Source: Nitrospiraceae bacterium | GTDB lineage: Bacteria; Nitrospirota; Nitrospiria; Nitrospirales; Nitrospiraceae | NCBI GenBank assembly: GCA_009692155.1 | Contig: SHZW01000008.1 | Coordinates: 1 to 64,000, forward strand | Reading direction: 5' to 3' | Length of the DNA stretch: 64,000 nt | Notes under the pieces: model-generated | Told to the model about the DNA's origin: nothing | The model's database searches: none | What the model saw: only the letters and a program-made list of their open reading frames with translations | Made by a program: the position numbers and the translations under genes | In this document: positions 34,514 through 43,574 of the stretch, piece after piece | How positions within the stretch are numbered: the stretch's first letter is position 1 | Layout of the letters: each line of letters opens with the position of its first letter

Positions 34514-35509
34514 TTAGAGTTTCACCTCGATGTACGACTTGCTTTTCAGATCGGTCATCCATTGCTGGTAGCGGTCCGCGCTCTTCTGCTGAAACACAAG
34601 CCCCTGCATCTCGTTTCTGACTTCTTCCAGCGGGCGAAACTGCGCCGTCTTTTTCTCGTCCAGCCGGATAATGTGGATGCCGTCGGACGTTTCCACCGGC
34701 TCGCTGGCGGTATTGGGTTGGAGCGCCGCCACCGCCCGCTCGATGGACGGGTCCATGTCGCCTTGACGGATGAAGCCCAGGGCGCCGCCCCGCGTCGCAT
34801 CGGCGGAATCGGAGTAGCGGAGCGCCAGGTCGTCGAATTCCCCGCCCTTCTTAAGCTGATCGTGGACTTCCCGGGCCCGCTTGCGCAACGCCGTGCGCGA
34901 TTCGCCTTTGCGAGGGAGCAGGAGAATCTGGCTGATCCGGTACTCTTCGGGGAGCATGAACAGTGTCAGGTGTCGCTCGTAGTAGCGCTTCAAATCGTTC
35001 TCGGACACCATCACCCCGGTCCGGATTTCCCGGTTCTCGAGGGTGAAGAGAATCAACTGCTCCTTGAGCGCTTTCTTTTCCTTGGGGTCGTCCAGGTTTA
35101 TCGGCGTTCCCCGCTGCTGCAAGTCCATCGCGGTTCGCCGGATGTCCTCCTCGGACGGGTCCATGCCCTTCGTCTGCGCATGCTGCATCTGGAGCCGCCG
35201 CTCGATCATGCGGGTGAGGGTCCGGTACTCGGTCTGCTGCATCCTGGTCTGGAGCTCGGTGCCGCGGTACTGTTGCTTCAGCCGCTTGCGCTCCGGCTCC
35301 ATTTCCGTTCTGAGCTCGGAGAGCATGATGACTTCTTTGTTGACGATGGCGACGATCCGGTCCGTGAGTTCCGCGGCATCGGTGTGGATCGGAAGCAGGG
35401 TTGATGCGGCAGCCAGGGCGATGCCGATCACCAGCCCGGCGCCGCGACGAGGGCCGGGCCGGAGCGGCAGGGGAGGCAATTCAGCTGATGTGTGATGCCG
35501 GTGAATCAT
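34514..35509 (-). CDS. SurA-like periplasmic peptidyl-prolyl isomerase
   Basis: 331 aa from ATG 35509. N-terminal membrane/signal segment (GLVIGIALAAASTLLPIHTDA), a SurA-type N-domain (LTDRIVAIVNKEVIMLSELR), then one parvulin domain (YRISQILLLPRKGESRTALRKRAREVHDQLKKGGEFDDLALRYSDSADATRGGALGFIRQGDM). Folds outer-membrane proteins. Begins 10 nt after the neighbouring PpiC-type lipoprotein. Confidence 0.88.
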   Translation of the reverse strand: MIHRHHTSAELPPLPLRPGPRRGAGLVIGIALAAASTLLPIHTDAAELTDRIVAIVNKEVIMLSELRTEMEPERKRLKQQYRGTELQTRMQQTEYRTLTRMIERRLQMQHAQTKGMDPSEEDIRRTAMDLQQRGTPINLDDPKEKKALKEQLILFTLENREIRTGVMVSENDLKRYYERHLTLFMLPEEYRISQILLLPRKGESRTALRKRAREVHDQLKKGGEFDDLALRYSDSADATRGGALGFIRQGDMDPSIERAVAALQPNTASEPVETSDGIHIIRLDEKKTAQFRPLEEVRNEMQGLVFQQKSADRYQQWMTDLKSKSYIEVKL

Positions 35510-35519
35510 GACGGAGTCT

Positions 35520-36428
35520 TTACGGAGTGGGCACGCCGGGCACCTGGCCGGGGGCGTCGGGAACGATTCGGGACGCATCGGCCATGCGGATGGCGGCTTT
35601 GCTGCGCAGGGCCGCCAGAAATTCTTCGAACTGCTTGCGCCGCTTCTCGGCGGACAGCTCCTGCATGAGCCGTTCCCTGGCGACGTGCGCGCTTCGGGCG
35701 TCCAGGGGGTCGCGGCTGGTGACCTTGACGAGCGCGAAGCCCGCCGCCACCTGGATCGGCTCGCTCACGGTGCCGGGGTTCTGCGTCAGAATGGCAGCCT
35801 CGATTTCAGGCGGCGCGGCGTTTTTCCGATACGGGCCAAGGTCGCCTCCTCGAAACTTCGTCGCCTGATTGATTGAAAATTTCTGCGCGAGTTTGGCGAA
35901 GTCCGCCCCCGCCTCAAGCTGCCTCTTCACATCCAGCGCCTGCACGGCGGTGGGGACGATGATTTGCGACGCGCGAATGTGTTCCGTGGCCAGCACGGCG
36001 GAGGAATGCGCCACGTAGTAGGCTTCCATCTCCTCCTGGTTCACTTGTCCGTGAGTCTTCGCCATCTCCCGCACCAGTTCGTCCAGCGCGAGCTGCTCCT
36101 GGAACCGTTGAGCCCGTTCGCGGACCTCCGTCGTCTGGTCGAGACCAAGCCGGCGTGCTTCCTGCAGCAACAGCTCCCGCGCGATCATGTCCTCCAAAAA
36201 CTTTTTCTTGCCGCCTTTGCGTTGATAGCGGACCTGCCGGGATTCCGGCAACTCGGCCCACCGGACGTCGAATTCGCTCTGCGTGATGGGTTTGCCGTTG
36301 ACGACGGCGAGGACGGGCGATTCATCGGACGCAGCCGGCGTGCAACCGGGCATGCCGAGCATCGCGCACGCGAGAACGATGCGTACCATGCCGAGTGCCG
36401 GGTGCCGGGTGCTGAGTGCAGGTTTCAT
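35520..36428 (-). CDS. PpiC-type peptidyl-prolyl isomerase lipoprotein
   Basis: 302 aa, or 289 if started at ATG 36389 (MVRIVLACAMLGMPGC, a perfect lipoprotein signal). The 13 codons before that are a tandem repeat at 36390-36420. After the lipobox: SurA_N-like region (VLAVVNGKPITQSEFDVRWAEL), then a parvulin domain (IRASQIIVPTAVQALDVKRQLEAGADFAKLAQKFS...GGDLGPYRK). Foldase or chaperone for exported proteins. Downstream of mfd by 11 nt. Confidence 0.88.
   Translation of the reverse strand: MKPALSTRHPALGMVRIVLACAMLGMPGCTPAASDESPVLAVVNGKPITQSEFDVRWAELPESRQVRYQRKGGKKKFLEDMIARELLLQEARRLGLDQTTEVRERAQRFQEQLALDELVREMAKTHGQVNQEEMEAYYVAHSSAVLATEHIRASQIIVPTAVQALDVKRQLEAGADFAKLAQKFSINQATKFRGGDLGPYRKNAAPPEIEAAILTQNPGTVSEPIQVAAGFALVKVTSRDPLDARSAHVARERLMQELSAEKRRKQFEEFLAALRSKAAIRMADASRIVPDAPGQVPGVPTP
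36390..36420. repeat. Short-period tandem repeat (GGTGCCG, 7-nt units) at a signal-peptide start
   Basis: Plus-strand units GAGTGCC, GGGTGCC, GGGTGCT, GAGTGCA. They encode part of the N-terminus upstream of the natural-looking start at 36389. Confidence 0.6.
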
Positions 36429-36439
36429 GAATCCGTTGA

Positions 36440-39400
36440 TTATGCTGATTTCGCGGACTTTTTGGTATCACAGACAGCGAGCGTTTGCAAGACAGCGGTC
36501 AGTTCTGGAAACACCGAGGCCCAATCCGGCTTCGGCATCTGCACGTCGAAGGAGAGGGGCGAGCGCAGATGGAATCGCCGCGGGTACCGGTCCATGATCT
36601 GCCGGATCCCCCCCTCCGGGATGGCGGCGTTGGGATCGAAGGTGAACGCGACGGTGGGCGGCGGCCCCGGTTTGACCTCCACCTGCGCCAGCCGGAGTGT
36701 CTGTGCCAGCATCCGGACCTGCATGACTTCGAAGAGCCGCTCCACCGGGTCGGGGAGGGCGCCGTAGCGATCCTGAATTTCTCCGTGCAGCAGGGCCAGG
36801 TCGCCCACCTGGCGGCAGGACGAAAGTCGTTTGTAGAGCGACAGGCGTTGATGGGAGTCGCCGACGTAGTCTTCCGGAATGAAGGCCGAGACGTTCAGGT
36901 GCAGCGTCGGCTCCGGATCGTCTTCGACCACGGTTCCCTTGATCTGTTGAACCGCGTGTTCGACCATCTTGAGGTACAGATCCAGCCCGATCGCCGCGAT
37001 GTGCCCAGACTGTTGCCTACCCAGGAGATTGCCGGCGCCTCGGATTTCCATGTCGGCGGCAGCGATCCGGAATCCCGAACCCAGTTCCGTGAATTCCTGA
37101 ATGGCCACGAGCCGTTTCTGCGCGTCGGCGGTCAGCTCGCCCTCTTCCGGTGTCAGGAAGTAGGCGTAGGCCTGCTGGCCGGATCGGCCGACGCGGCCGC
37201 GCAGCTGGTAGAGCTGCGCCAGTCCAAACGTATCGGCGCGGTGCACCAGGATGGTGTTTGCGTTGGGCACGTCCAGGCCGGATTGAATGATCGCGGAGGT
37301 CACCAGCACGTCCGCTTCGCGGCGCAAAAACTTCAGCATCACCGACTCCAGCAGGCGCTCGTCCATCTGCCCGTGGGCCATGACCATGCGCGCTTCGGGC
37401 ACCAGCGCCTGGAGTTTCGCGCCCATGCGCTCCATCGTCTGGACGCGATTGTAGACGAAGAACGCCTGGCCGCCGCGGCCCAGCTCGCGGAGGAGCGCTT
37501 CCCGGACGGCGGTCTCGCGGTAGCGCAGCACCTGGGTCTTGATCGCCAGGCGCCCGGCCGGGGCCGTATCGATGATCGAGAGGTCGCGGAGGCTGGACAT
37601 GGCCATCTGCAGCGTGCGCGGAATCGGCGTGGCGGTAAGCGTCAGCACGTCCACCTGCGTCCGCATCTGCTTGAGCCGCTCCTTGTGCCGGACGCCGAAC
37701 CATTGCTCCTCGTCGATGATGACCAGGCCGAGATTGCGAAATTGTACATTCTTCTGGAGCAACCGGTGCGTGCCGATGACGACGTCCACCGAGCCCGCGG
37801 CAAGGTCTTTGAGGATCGCCCTGGCCTCCCTGGCCGTCTGGAACCGCGACAGCATGGCGACGCGCGCGGGGAACGGCGCGAAACGCTGGGAAAAATTGTC
37901 GTAGTGCTGCTGGGCCAGAATCGTCGTCGGCACGAGCAGGGCCACCTGGCGGTTGTCCTCCACGGCCTTGAAGGCCGCGCGCATTGCGACTTCCGTCTTG
38001 CCGTAGCCCACGTCGCCGCAGACGAGACGGTCCATGGGCCTGGGGGATTCCATGTCGCGTTTGACGTCCTCGATCGCGCGATGCTGGTCCTCCGTCTCCT
38101 CGTACTCGAAGGCCGCTTCGAACTCGTGGGTCAGCGTGCTGTCGCCGCCGTACCCGGCGCGTTTGACCACTTCGCGGTTGGCATAGAGTTCGACCAGTTC
38201 CTGCGCCATCTCTTCGATGTCTTTCTTGACGCGGGCCGTGGTGCGCGCCCAGCTGGATCCGCCCAGCCGGTCGAGCCTCGGCAGGTGACCTTCCGCGCCG
38301 GAGTAGCGCTGGATCTGATTCAGCCGGTCGAGCGGCACGTAGAGCGTGTCGCCGCCGGCGAATTCCAGGATCAGAAAATCGCTCTCGAAATCCTGAACCG
38401 ACAGGCGCCGCAGGCCCCGGTAGCGGCCGATTCCGTGCTGCACATGCACGACGAAGTCGCCCTCGCTCAGATCCTCCAGCGACGAGAGAAACGCGGCGGT
38501 TTTGCTCTTGGGCGGCGGCCGGTGGCGGGCGCCCTTGGCGAACAGTTCCTCCTCGGTGACGATCGTCAGCCGTCCGTCGGCGGACACGAAACCGGCCGAC
38601 AGATCGCCGTGCATCAGGGAGAACGGAGGCTTTTGCACGCCGCCCACTCCCCACTGATTCGGCGTCCAGCGCTGCGGAGTCCAGTGCGCCGCAGGCAGAT
38701 CGTGCTCGCCGAAGAGGGCCAGCAGGCGGTCCACCTGGCCGCGGCTGCGCGCCACGAGCACGACCAGGCCGCCGCTTCGCAGGCGATTCAGGATCGCCAG
38801 GGTCTCGGTAAACGGCGTGCCGCGTTGCGCCAGCCCGACACTCGCCGGCGATTGAACGGGAAAGGTGACGGCCGGCTGCCAGGACTCGTCGAGCGACGCG
38901 ATCGGCGCCGTCGCCAGGCATGGCCACGCGGCGGTAAGCGCCGGGATCTCCTCCCACGTGAGAAACAACCGGGTAGGTTCCGGGTAGGGATCGCGATCAT
39001 TTTTCCCGCTGTGCCGCTCATGCGCGTCCGTGATTTCTTCCCAAAACTCGGCCGCTTTTTTTGCCAATGTCGGCGGATTCTCGAACACCAGCGCCGCCGG
39101 CGCGGCATAATAGTCCAGCAGCGTCTCCAGGCCGTCGTAGACATCCGGCCCGCGCCACTCGGCATCGGGTGGGAGCGGTTCCAATCCCTTGTCCGGGCCT
39201 TCGCGACGGCCTTCGGGATGAATCAACTCGCGGGCGGGCAGCACCCAGGCGTGATCGCGGGCGGTGGTTGATTTTTGCGTGGCCTGGTCGAATAGCCGCA
39301 CCGACTCGATCGTGTCGCCCAGCCATTCGAGGCGCAACGGTTCGTCGTAGGCGGTGGAATAAATGTCCACAATGCCGCCGCGGATGCTGAACTCGCCGGG

Positions 39401-39928
39401 AATCTCCACCACCGACGTCCGCCGGTAGCCGAGCCGGAGCAGGCGAGCAATCAGCGCGTCGCGCTCCATCGTGCCGCCGGGAGCAAGCCGGAGACAGGCC
39501 CCGGTGAACACGGTGCGCGGGAGCAGGCGATGGAGCAGGGCGGGGACGGAGGTGACCAGCAGGGTGCGCTGTCCGGTCGTCAATTGGTGCAGCGTCCGCA
39601 TCCGCCGCGCGACCAGTTCGACGTGGGGCGGTGTCGCTTCATAGGGCAGGGTTTCCCACTCGGGAAACAACGCGAGCGGCCCGGTCGACAGCCCCAGCAG
39701 ATGATGGAAGAACTGCAGGTCGTTGGACAGACGCTCGGCGGCCTCGTCCGAATCGACGACGATCAGCCAGGACCGGTCATCGGCGCGCGCCAGCAGGGTC
39801 AGCGCGAACGCCGTCGCCGAACCGTGCAGGCCGGTCAGACAGGGCCGGTGCTTTGCGCCGCGCAGGGCGTCCTGCACGGGCTGAAGAAGCTGATCCCATG
39901 AAACTGGCGATGATGCGGTTACCGGCAC
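36440..39928 (-). CDS. mfd: Transcription-repair coupling factor Mfd
   Basis: Removes RNA polymerase stalled at lesions and recruits UvrA. 1162 aa from GTG 39928 (AGGG 6 nt upstream). UvrB-homology region at the N-terminus, CarD-like RNAP-interaction domain (LSEGDFVVHVQHGIGRYRGLRRL), RecG-like translocase with Walker A GDVGYGKTEVAMRAAF, IIDEEQWFGVRHKERLK (DEEQ box) and VTLTATPIPRTLQMAM-type motif III, and TRCF C-terminal domain. The frame extends upstream to 40153 over rfaE2; that part is spurious. Confidence 0.95.
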   Translation of the reverse strand: MPVTASSPVSWDQLLQPVQDALRGAKHRPCLTGLHGSATAFALTLLARADDRSWLIVVDSDEAAERLSNDLQFFHHLLGLSTGPLALFPEWETLPYEATPPHVELVARRMRTLHQLTTGQRTLLVTSVPALLHRLLPRTVFTGACLRLAPGGTMERDALIARLLRLGYRRTSVVEIPGEFSIRGGIVDIYSTAYDEPLRLEWLGDTIESVRLFDQATQKSTTARDHAWVLPARELIHPEGRREGPDKGLEPLPPDAEWRGPDVYDGLETLLDYYAAPAALVFENPPTLAKKAAEFWEEITDAHERHSGKNDRDPYPEPTRLFLTWEEIPALTAAWPCLATAPIASLDESWQPAVTFPVQSPASVGLAQRGTPFTETLAILNRLRSGGLVVLVARSRGQVDRLLALFGEHDLPAAHWTPQRWTPNQWGVGGVQKPPFSLMHGDLSAGFVSADGRLTIVTEEELFAKGARHRPPPKSKTAAFLSSLEDLSEGDFVVHVQHGIGRYRGLRRLSVQDFESDFLILEFAGGDTLYVPLDRLNQIQRYSGAEGHLPRLDRLGGSSWARTTARVKKDIEEMAQELVELYANREVVKRAGYGGDSTLTHEFEAAFEYEETEDQHRAIEDVKRDMESPRPMDRLVCGDVGYGKTEVAMRAAFKAVEDNRQVALLVPTTILAQQHYDNFSQRFAPFPARVAMLSRFQTAREARAILKDLAAGSVDVVIGTHRLLQKNVQFRNLGLVIIDEEQWFGVRHKERLKQMRTQVDVLTLTATPIPRTLQMAMSSLRDLSIIDTAPAGRLAIKTQVLRYRETAVREALLRELGRGGQAFFVYNRVQTMERMGAKLQALVPEARMVMAHGQMDERLLESVMLKFLRREADVLVTSAIIQSGLDVPNANTILVHRADTFGLAQLYQLRGRVGRSGQQAYAYFLTPEEGELTADAQKRLVAIQEFTELGSGFRIAAADMEIRGAGNLLGRQQSGHIAAIGLDLYLKMVEHAVQQIKGTVVEDDPEPTLHLNVSAFIPEDYVGDSHQRLSLYKRLSSCRQVGDLALLHGEIQDRYGALPDPVERLFEVMQVRMLAQTLRLAQVEVKPGPPPTVAFTFDPNAAIPEGGIRQIMDRYPRRFHLRSPLSFDVQMPKPDWASVFPELTAVLQTLAVCDTKKSAKSA

Positions 39929-39938
39929 GGAAGCCCTG

Positions 39939-40418
39939 CTAATGACCGGATTGGATCTTCTCGACGAGACTCGTGGTGGACACGTCGGGGATGAGGGGGA
40001 TGGTGCGAACCATGCCGCCGCGCGCTTCGACCGACTCGCGGCCGACGATCTGCTCCGGCTTCCAGTCGCCGCCCTTGACCAGGACATCCGGCTGCAGAGC
40101 GGCGATGAGCTGCCCCGGGTCCGGTTCGTCGAACAGGACGACGTAATCCACACAGGCCAATGCCGCCAGCACCTCGGCGCGCTGGCCTTGCGGGACTATA
40201 GGACGGCCGTTCCCCTTGCTCAGCATCCGCACGGATGCGTCGGTGTTGAGGCCGACGAGCAGAATATCGCCCATGTCGTGGGCGGCTTGCAGGTAACGGA
40301 TGTGGCCGACGTGTAGTAAATCGAAACAGCCGTTCGTAAACACGATCCGGCGGCCCTGCGCGCGCCGGATGGGGAGAATCTTCATCAGATCCTCTTTGGA
40401 TTTGATCTTGTCCAACAT
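39939..40418 (-). CDS. rfaE2: Heptose-1-phosphate adenylyltransferase domain protein (RfaE domain II)
   Basis: 159 aa nucleotidyltransferase that activates D-glycero-beta-D-manno-heptose 1-phosphate with ATP for LPS core. Signature GRRIVFTNGCFDLLHVGHIRYLQAA with the HxGH motif; later LVKGGDWKPEQIVG and VVRTIPL-type end. It lacks the kinase domain I of the fused E. coli HldE, which must be elsewhere. First gene of the run rfaE2-mfd-foldases. gmhA of the same pathway is 3 kb away. Confidence 0.92.
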   Translation of the reverse strand: MLDKIKSKEDLMKILPIRRAQGRRIVFTNGCFDLLHVGHIRYLQAAHDMGDILLVGLNTDASVRMLSKGNGRPIVPQGQRAEVLAALACVDYVVLFDEPDPGQLIAALQPDVLVKGGDWKPEQIVGRESVEARGGMVRTIPLIPDVSTTSLVEKIQSGH

Positions 40419-40473
40419 GGAGGCCCATCTTACCTGTGAGGGATGGGGTAAATCCAGATTGACGTGTGCGGAC

Positions 40474-40502
40474 TTGTCGGGCGGGCGGAAAGACACTAGA
40501 CT
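40474..40502 (+). promoter_or_regulatory. Promoter for the small gene at 40561
   Basis: TTGTCG (40474-40479), 17-nt spacer, TAGACT (40497-40502). Leader of about 50 nt to the ATG, ending with GGGGAG as ribosome site. Confidence 0.55.
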
Positions 40503-40560
40503 GCGGCAGGTACAAGCCAAAGCGCCGTGCGCGGTAAGGCAACGGGAAGGGGAGAACACG

Positions 40561-40731
40561 ATGGCCGATCCAGACGACAAGGGAAGCAAAACCTATGCGC
40601 TCTATTCGTCGCTCCGGCGATTCTTCGAGCCGCTGCGCGAACATTGGGACAAGCTGAGCCCTCAGGAGAAAGACATTGTTATCAAGGAAGTCGAGGCGTT
40701 TCTTGACTCGGTGCGGTCTCCCAAAGATTGA
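40561..40731 (+). CDS. Small soluble protein of unknown function
   Basis: 56 aa, charged and helical (YSSLRRFFEPLREHWDKLSP, then QEKDIVIKEVEAFLDSVR). Promoter at 40474-40502 and ribosome site GGGGAG 6-7 nt before the ATG support it. No domain recognised. Confidence 0.62.
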   Translation: MADPDDKGSKTYALYSSLRRFFEPLREHWDKLSPQEKDIVIKEVEAFLDSVRSPKD

Positions 40732-40744
40732 CAGGCGCCTCTTT

Positions 40745-41914
40745 TTACTCTTCCCGTATCCCGCCCAATCCGCCCAATCCGCCCAATCCGATTGATTTCG
40801 CCCCGTGCTTCTCGATGATCGCGTCCATGGCGGCGAGGGCCTTGCTCCGCCGCTGATCGAAGAGCCCCGCCGTGGCGGGAACGAGATCACCCAGTGTCAC
40901 ACCGGCGAGCCGATATTTTGTTCGTGGCACCAGAAGACTCTGCAACGCAGCGCGGATGTCCCGCCACATCATTGGATCGTCGTTGAGCGGCTTGGAAAAA
41001 TGATGCTGTTTCGTCGTGAGTCGATGCGTTGAGTCCTTGAGCTTGACGGTGAACGAACCGGCGGCGAGACCTTCCAGCCGCAGCTCGTGCGTCAGTTCGG
41101 CGAGGAACCCGCGCAGCGTCTTTTCCAGGACTGCCGGATCATTCGTGTCGTGGTCGAAGGTCGTCTCGTGCCCGGTGCTCTTGCGCTCGCGATCCGGCAC
41201 GACCGGATCATCATCCATCCCTTTCGCCAGCGCGTGCACGATCGGCAGCCGTTTGCCCCAGATGCGTCGAAGCGGCTGTTCGAAGCGCGGCTCCAGCAAA
41301 TCGCCAATTGTGCGGACGCCGATCTGCTCCAACGAGTCGGCGGTCTTCGGTCCGATGCCGGGGAGTGCTTTGACCGGACGCGGGGCAAGGAAGGCCGCTT
41401 CGGTGCCCGGTTCAATCACGGCGAGACCATCCGGCTTGTGGGCGTCGGCCGCAACCTTTGCGACAACCTTGCTCGTGGCAACCGCGACCGTGCAGCGCAG
41501 GCCGGTCGCCTTGAAGATCGCCTCTTTGACTGTCCGTCCCAGCGCAGCCGGGTTTGGGTGCAGCAATTGCAGATCGGTTGCATCGGCGTAGAACTCGTCG
41601 ATGCTGCTCCATTCCGTGGCGGGGAAGAACCGGTCGGTCACCAACCGCATCTGCTCGTGCAGGCGTTGGTAGAGGGGACGGTCAGGCGGAACGAGAATCA
41701 GGCTGGGACAGAGTTTGAGCGCGTGGGCCGTCGGCATGGCGGAATGGACGCCGTATGCTCGAACCGCATAACTCGCGGCGGCAATGATCCCGCGCGGCGG
41801 CGGGCCGCCGACAGCGACCGGCTTGCCGGCCAGCGAGGGATCGGCCACGGTTGCAGCAGATGCGAACATCGCGTCCACATCGCCGAAGACAATCTGCCGC
41901 AGCCATTTTGCCAT
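40745..41914 (-). CDS. dinB: Y-family DNA polymerase (Pol IV, DinB)
   Basis: Translesion polymerase. 389 aa. Palm motif I is FGDVDAMFAS (the usual HxDxDxFF reduced but the Asp residues kept), SSIDEFYADAT carries the catalytic DE, then HhH KALPGIGPKTADSLEQIGVRTIGDLL and a little-finger domain. The C-terminus GLGGLGGLGG is written by a 9-nt repeat. The catalytic carboxylates are intact, so it is probably active, unlike ImuB. Confidence 0.88.
   Translation of the reverse strand: MAKWLRQIVFGDVDAMFASAATVADPSLAGKPVAVGGPPPRGIIAAASYAVRAYGVHSAMPTAHALKLCPSLILVPPDRPLYQRLHEQMRLVTDRFFPATEWSSIDEFYADATDLQLLHPNPAALGRTVKEAIFKATGLRCTVAVATSKVVAKVAADAHKPDGLAVIEPGTEAAFLAPRPVKALPGIGPKTADSLEQIGVRTIGDLLEPRFEQPLRRIWGKRLPIVHALAKGMDDDPVVPDRERKSTGHETTFDHDTNDPAVLEKTLRGFLAELTHELRLEGLAAGSFTVKLKDSTHRLTTKQHHFSKPLNDDPMMWRDIRAALQSLLVPRTKYRLAGVTLGDLVPATAGLFDQRRSKALAAMDAIIEKHGAKSIGLGGLGGLGGIREE
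40761..40787. repeat. Three perfect CCGCCCAAT 9-nt units in the dinB C-terminus
   Basis: Three identical 9-nt copies in frame, read on the minus strand as repeating Gly-Leu-Gly. A degenerate fourth unit (CCGATTGAT) follows. Nine being a multiple of three keeps the gene open. Confidence 0.85.
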
Positions 41915-41926
41915 GTCGGCACAGGC

Positions 41927-42574
41927 TCATGCCGCTGTAAAGGGGAGTTCCAATTGAACGAACGGTGATGGTTGGTGCTGTGCAGACTGATGTCGCGGGT
42001 GGATGCGCCGCCGCTTGCGCGGGAGTTTCCCTGGCAGCACTTCGCCGAGCAGGCCGCGGCAGGCGCCGCAACGATGATCCTTCGGCCGGATCGTTCGGCG
42101 TTGCCGCTGGTAATCCTGGCCGCACTCGAGGCAGCGCCATGCGTAGGTCATGAAGGCGCTGACTTCCTCATCCAATGTGTGGTGGATCGTGATCTTGAGG
42201 CCGTCGCGGTTCATCGCGTCCATCTTGTCGAGAAAATCCTGGCCATGGTCGGGACGCCGCTTGCGCACGTCGAACTGCCACTGGTGAATCATCTCGTGGG
42301 CCAGCGTGCTGAGCAGTTCCCGCCCGGAGAGGTGCTGTAGGAGAGGGGTGGAGAGGCGGATAAGCCGGCGCGCCCGGCCCTCGCGTCCGTCTTCCCGCGA
42401 CCTCGGCCCGGTGTGGCTGACGAACATGCCGGCAGACGACGTCAGGCGGGCGCTCCAGACGATCTCGATTAACGACAGCGCGCCGCCGAAATAGCGGGCG
42501 TTCAGATCGGACCAATGCGCGCGTAACTGTTCGAGAGTGACGGGAGCGGTCTCGGTGAGCGACGGCCTCGACAT
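41927..42574 (-). CDS. SprT-like zinc metalloprotease with C-terminal zinc ribbon
   Basis: 215 aa from ATG 42574, which lies 4 nt after the upstream stop. Zincin motif HEMIH (93-97), a further His in DHGQDF, and a C-terminal zinc ribbon (RCLECGQDY ... HRCGACRG), the SprT/Spartan layout. Bacterial members are poorly known; eukaryotic ones degrade DNA-protein crosslinks. Sits next to dinB, giving a DNA-repair flavour. Confidence 0.85.
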   Translation of the reverse strand: MSRPSLTETAPVTLEQLRAHWSDLNARYFGGALSLIEIVWSARLTSSAGMFVSHTGPRSREDGREGRARRLIRLSTPLLQHLSGRELLSTLAHEMIHQWQFDVRKRRPDHGQDFLDKMDAMNRDGLKITIHHTLDEEVSAFMTYAWRCLECGQDYQRQRRTIRPKDHRCGACRGLLGEVLPGKLPRKRRRIHPRHQSAQHQPSPFVQLELPFTAA

Positions 42575-42578
42575 CCGG

Positions 42579-43574
42579 TCAGGCTCCCAACTCTTCAAGC
42601 ACCGCCGCGGCCAGCAACGGCAACATGATTTCGTGGTGGCCGATGAGCGAGTAGCCGTGGCCGCCTTTCTGCGTCGGGCGCTTCACCACGTTGGTCAATG
42701 GCCGGTAGTGGGAGAGAAAATCCATATTCACGGTCGTGATGTCGATCAAGGCGTGGCCCAGATTACGCCCCAGCGTGACAGTTTTCAAGAACACCTCGGG
42801 CATGATGACATTGGAGCCGAGGTTGAGATAGACCCCGCCTTCCATCCCGGCGACCACAGCGGCCAGTCGCCTGAAATCAAGCAGCGAGGTCGCGCCGATG
42901 GAGGCGCCGTCGGCCGACGGGTGCATATGAATGATATCCGTTCCCAGCGCGACGTGGACGGTGACGGGGATGCCGAGCCGCGCGCCGGTGGCGAGCAGGC
43001 TGATGCGCCGGTGCGGAAATTGTCCCTGGTAGCGGTTGATATAGTGGCCGACCGCCTCGCCCAATCCCCAGCCTTCCTTCGCGCCGCGCGTGATCGCGTC
43101 GTTCAGCATGCGGCCGGTCTCCTCCGCCATGCCGAAGCGTCCCGAATCGATTTCGGCGTCCACGTCCTCCGACGTGCGTCCCATCAGCGCCAGTTCGAAG
43201 TCATGGATGACGACCGCGCCATTCATCGCGATGGCGGTAACGACGCCGCGCTCGAGAAGGTCCACCAGAATCGGATTCAAGCCGACCTTCGTCGGGTGCG
43301 CGCCCATGCCGATGATCACCGGTTTGCCGCGCTTGTAGGCCCGCGCGATAGCCTGGGCTACGGCGCGCAGGGTCGCTGCGGCGAGAATGTCAGGGAGGCT
43401 CTTCAGGAATTTCTGGAGAGACTCGCCGCGTTTCCACGGCGTGGCGAAGTCCGACAGCTTCACCTTGCTGTGCCGGCGGTCCAGCGGATAGGTCTTCAGT
43501 TTGGAAACGTCAATCGGCGGCAGTGCCGTATGCGGGAGTTTGGACGGGCGGATTTTCTTACTGGATTTTGCCAA
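42579..43574 (-). CDS. Deoxyhypusine-synthase-like protein
   Basis: 331 aa Rossmann-type protein. Pieces such as KRGKPVIIGMGAHPTKVGLNPILVDLLERGVVTAIAMNGAVVIHDFELALMG and ALIDITTVNMDFLSHYRPLTNVVKRP recall deoxyhypusine/homospermidine synthase folds, but the canonical active-site lysine motif is not evident, so a different reaction is likely. Starts with TTG 43574, overlapping the gmhA end by 17 nt. No eIF5A substrate is expected in bacteria. Role unknown; linkage to gmhA is the main clue. Confidence 0.55.
   Translation of the reverse strand: MAKSSKKIRPSKLPHTALPPIDVSKLKTYPLDRRHSKVKLSDFATPWKRGESLQKFLKSLPDILAAATLRAVAQAIARAYKRGKPVIIGMGAHPTKVGLNPILVDLLERGVVTAIAMNGAVVIHDFELALMGRTSEDVDAEIDSGRFGMAEETGRMLNDAITRGAKEGWGLGEAVGHYINRYQGQFPHRRISLLATGARLGIPVTVHVALGTDIIHMHPSADGASIGATSLLDFRRLAAVVAGMEGGVYLNLGSNVIMPEVFLKTVTLGRNLGHALIDITTVNMDFLSHYRPLTNVVKRPTQKGGHGYSLIGHHEIMLPLLAAAVLEELGA

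Noticed and set aside
36485-39271. 928-codon open frame on the plus strand opposite mfd
   Set aside because: mfd on the minus strand has complete family motifs across this stretch; the opposite frame is Arg/His/Gln/Gly-rich, the usual GC-driven shadow.
39929-40153. N-terminal extension of mfd upstream of GTG 39928
   Set aside because: It overlaps rfaE2 in another frame and is a Ser/Arg-rich shadow sequence; GTG 39928 has a ribosome site and gives the normal Mfd length.
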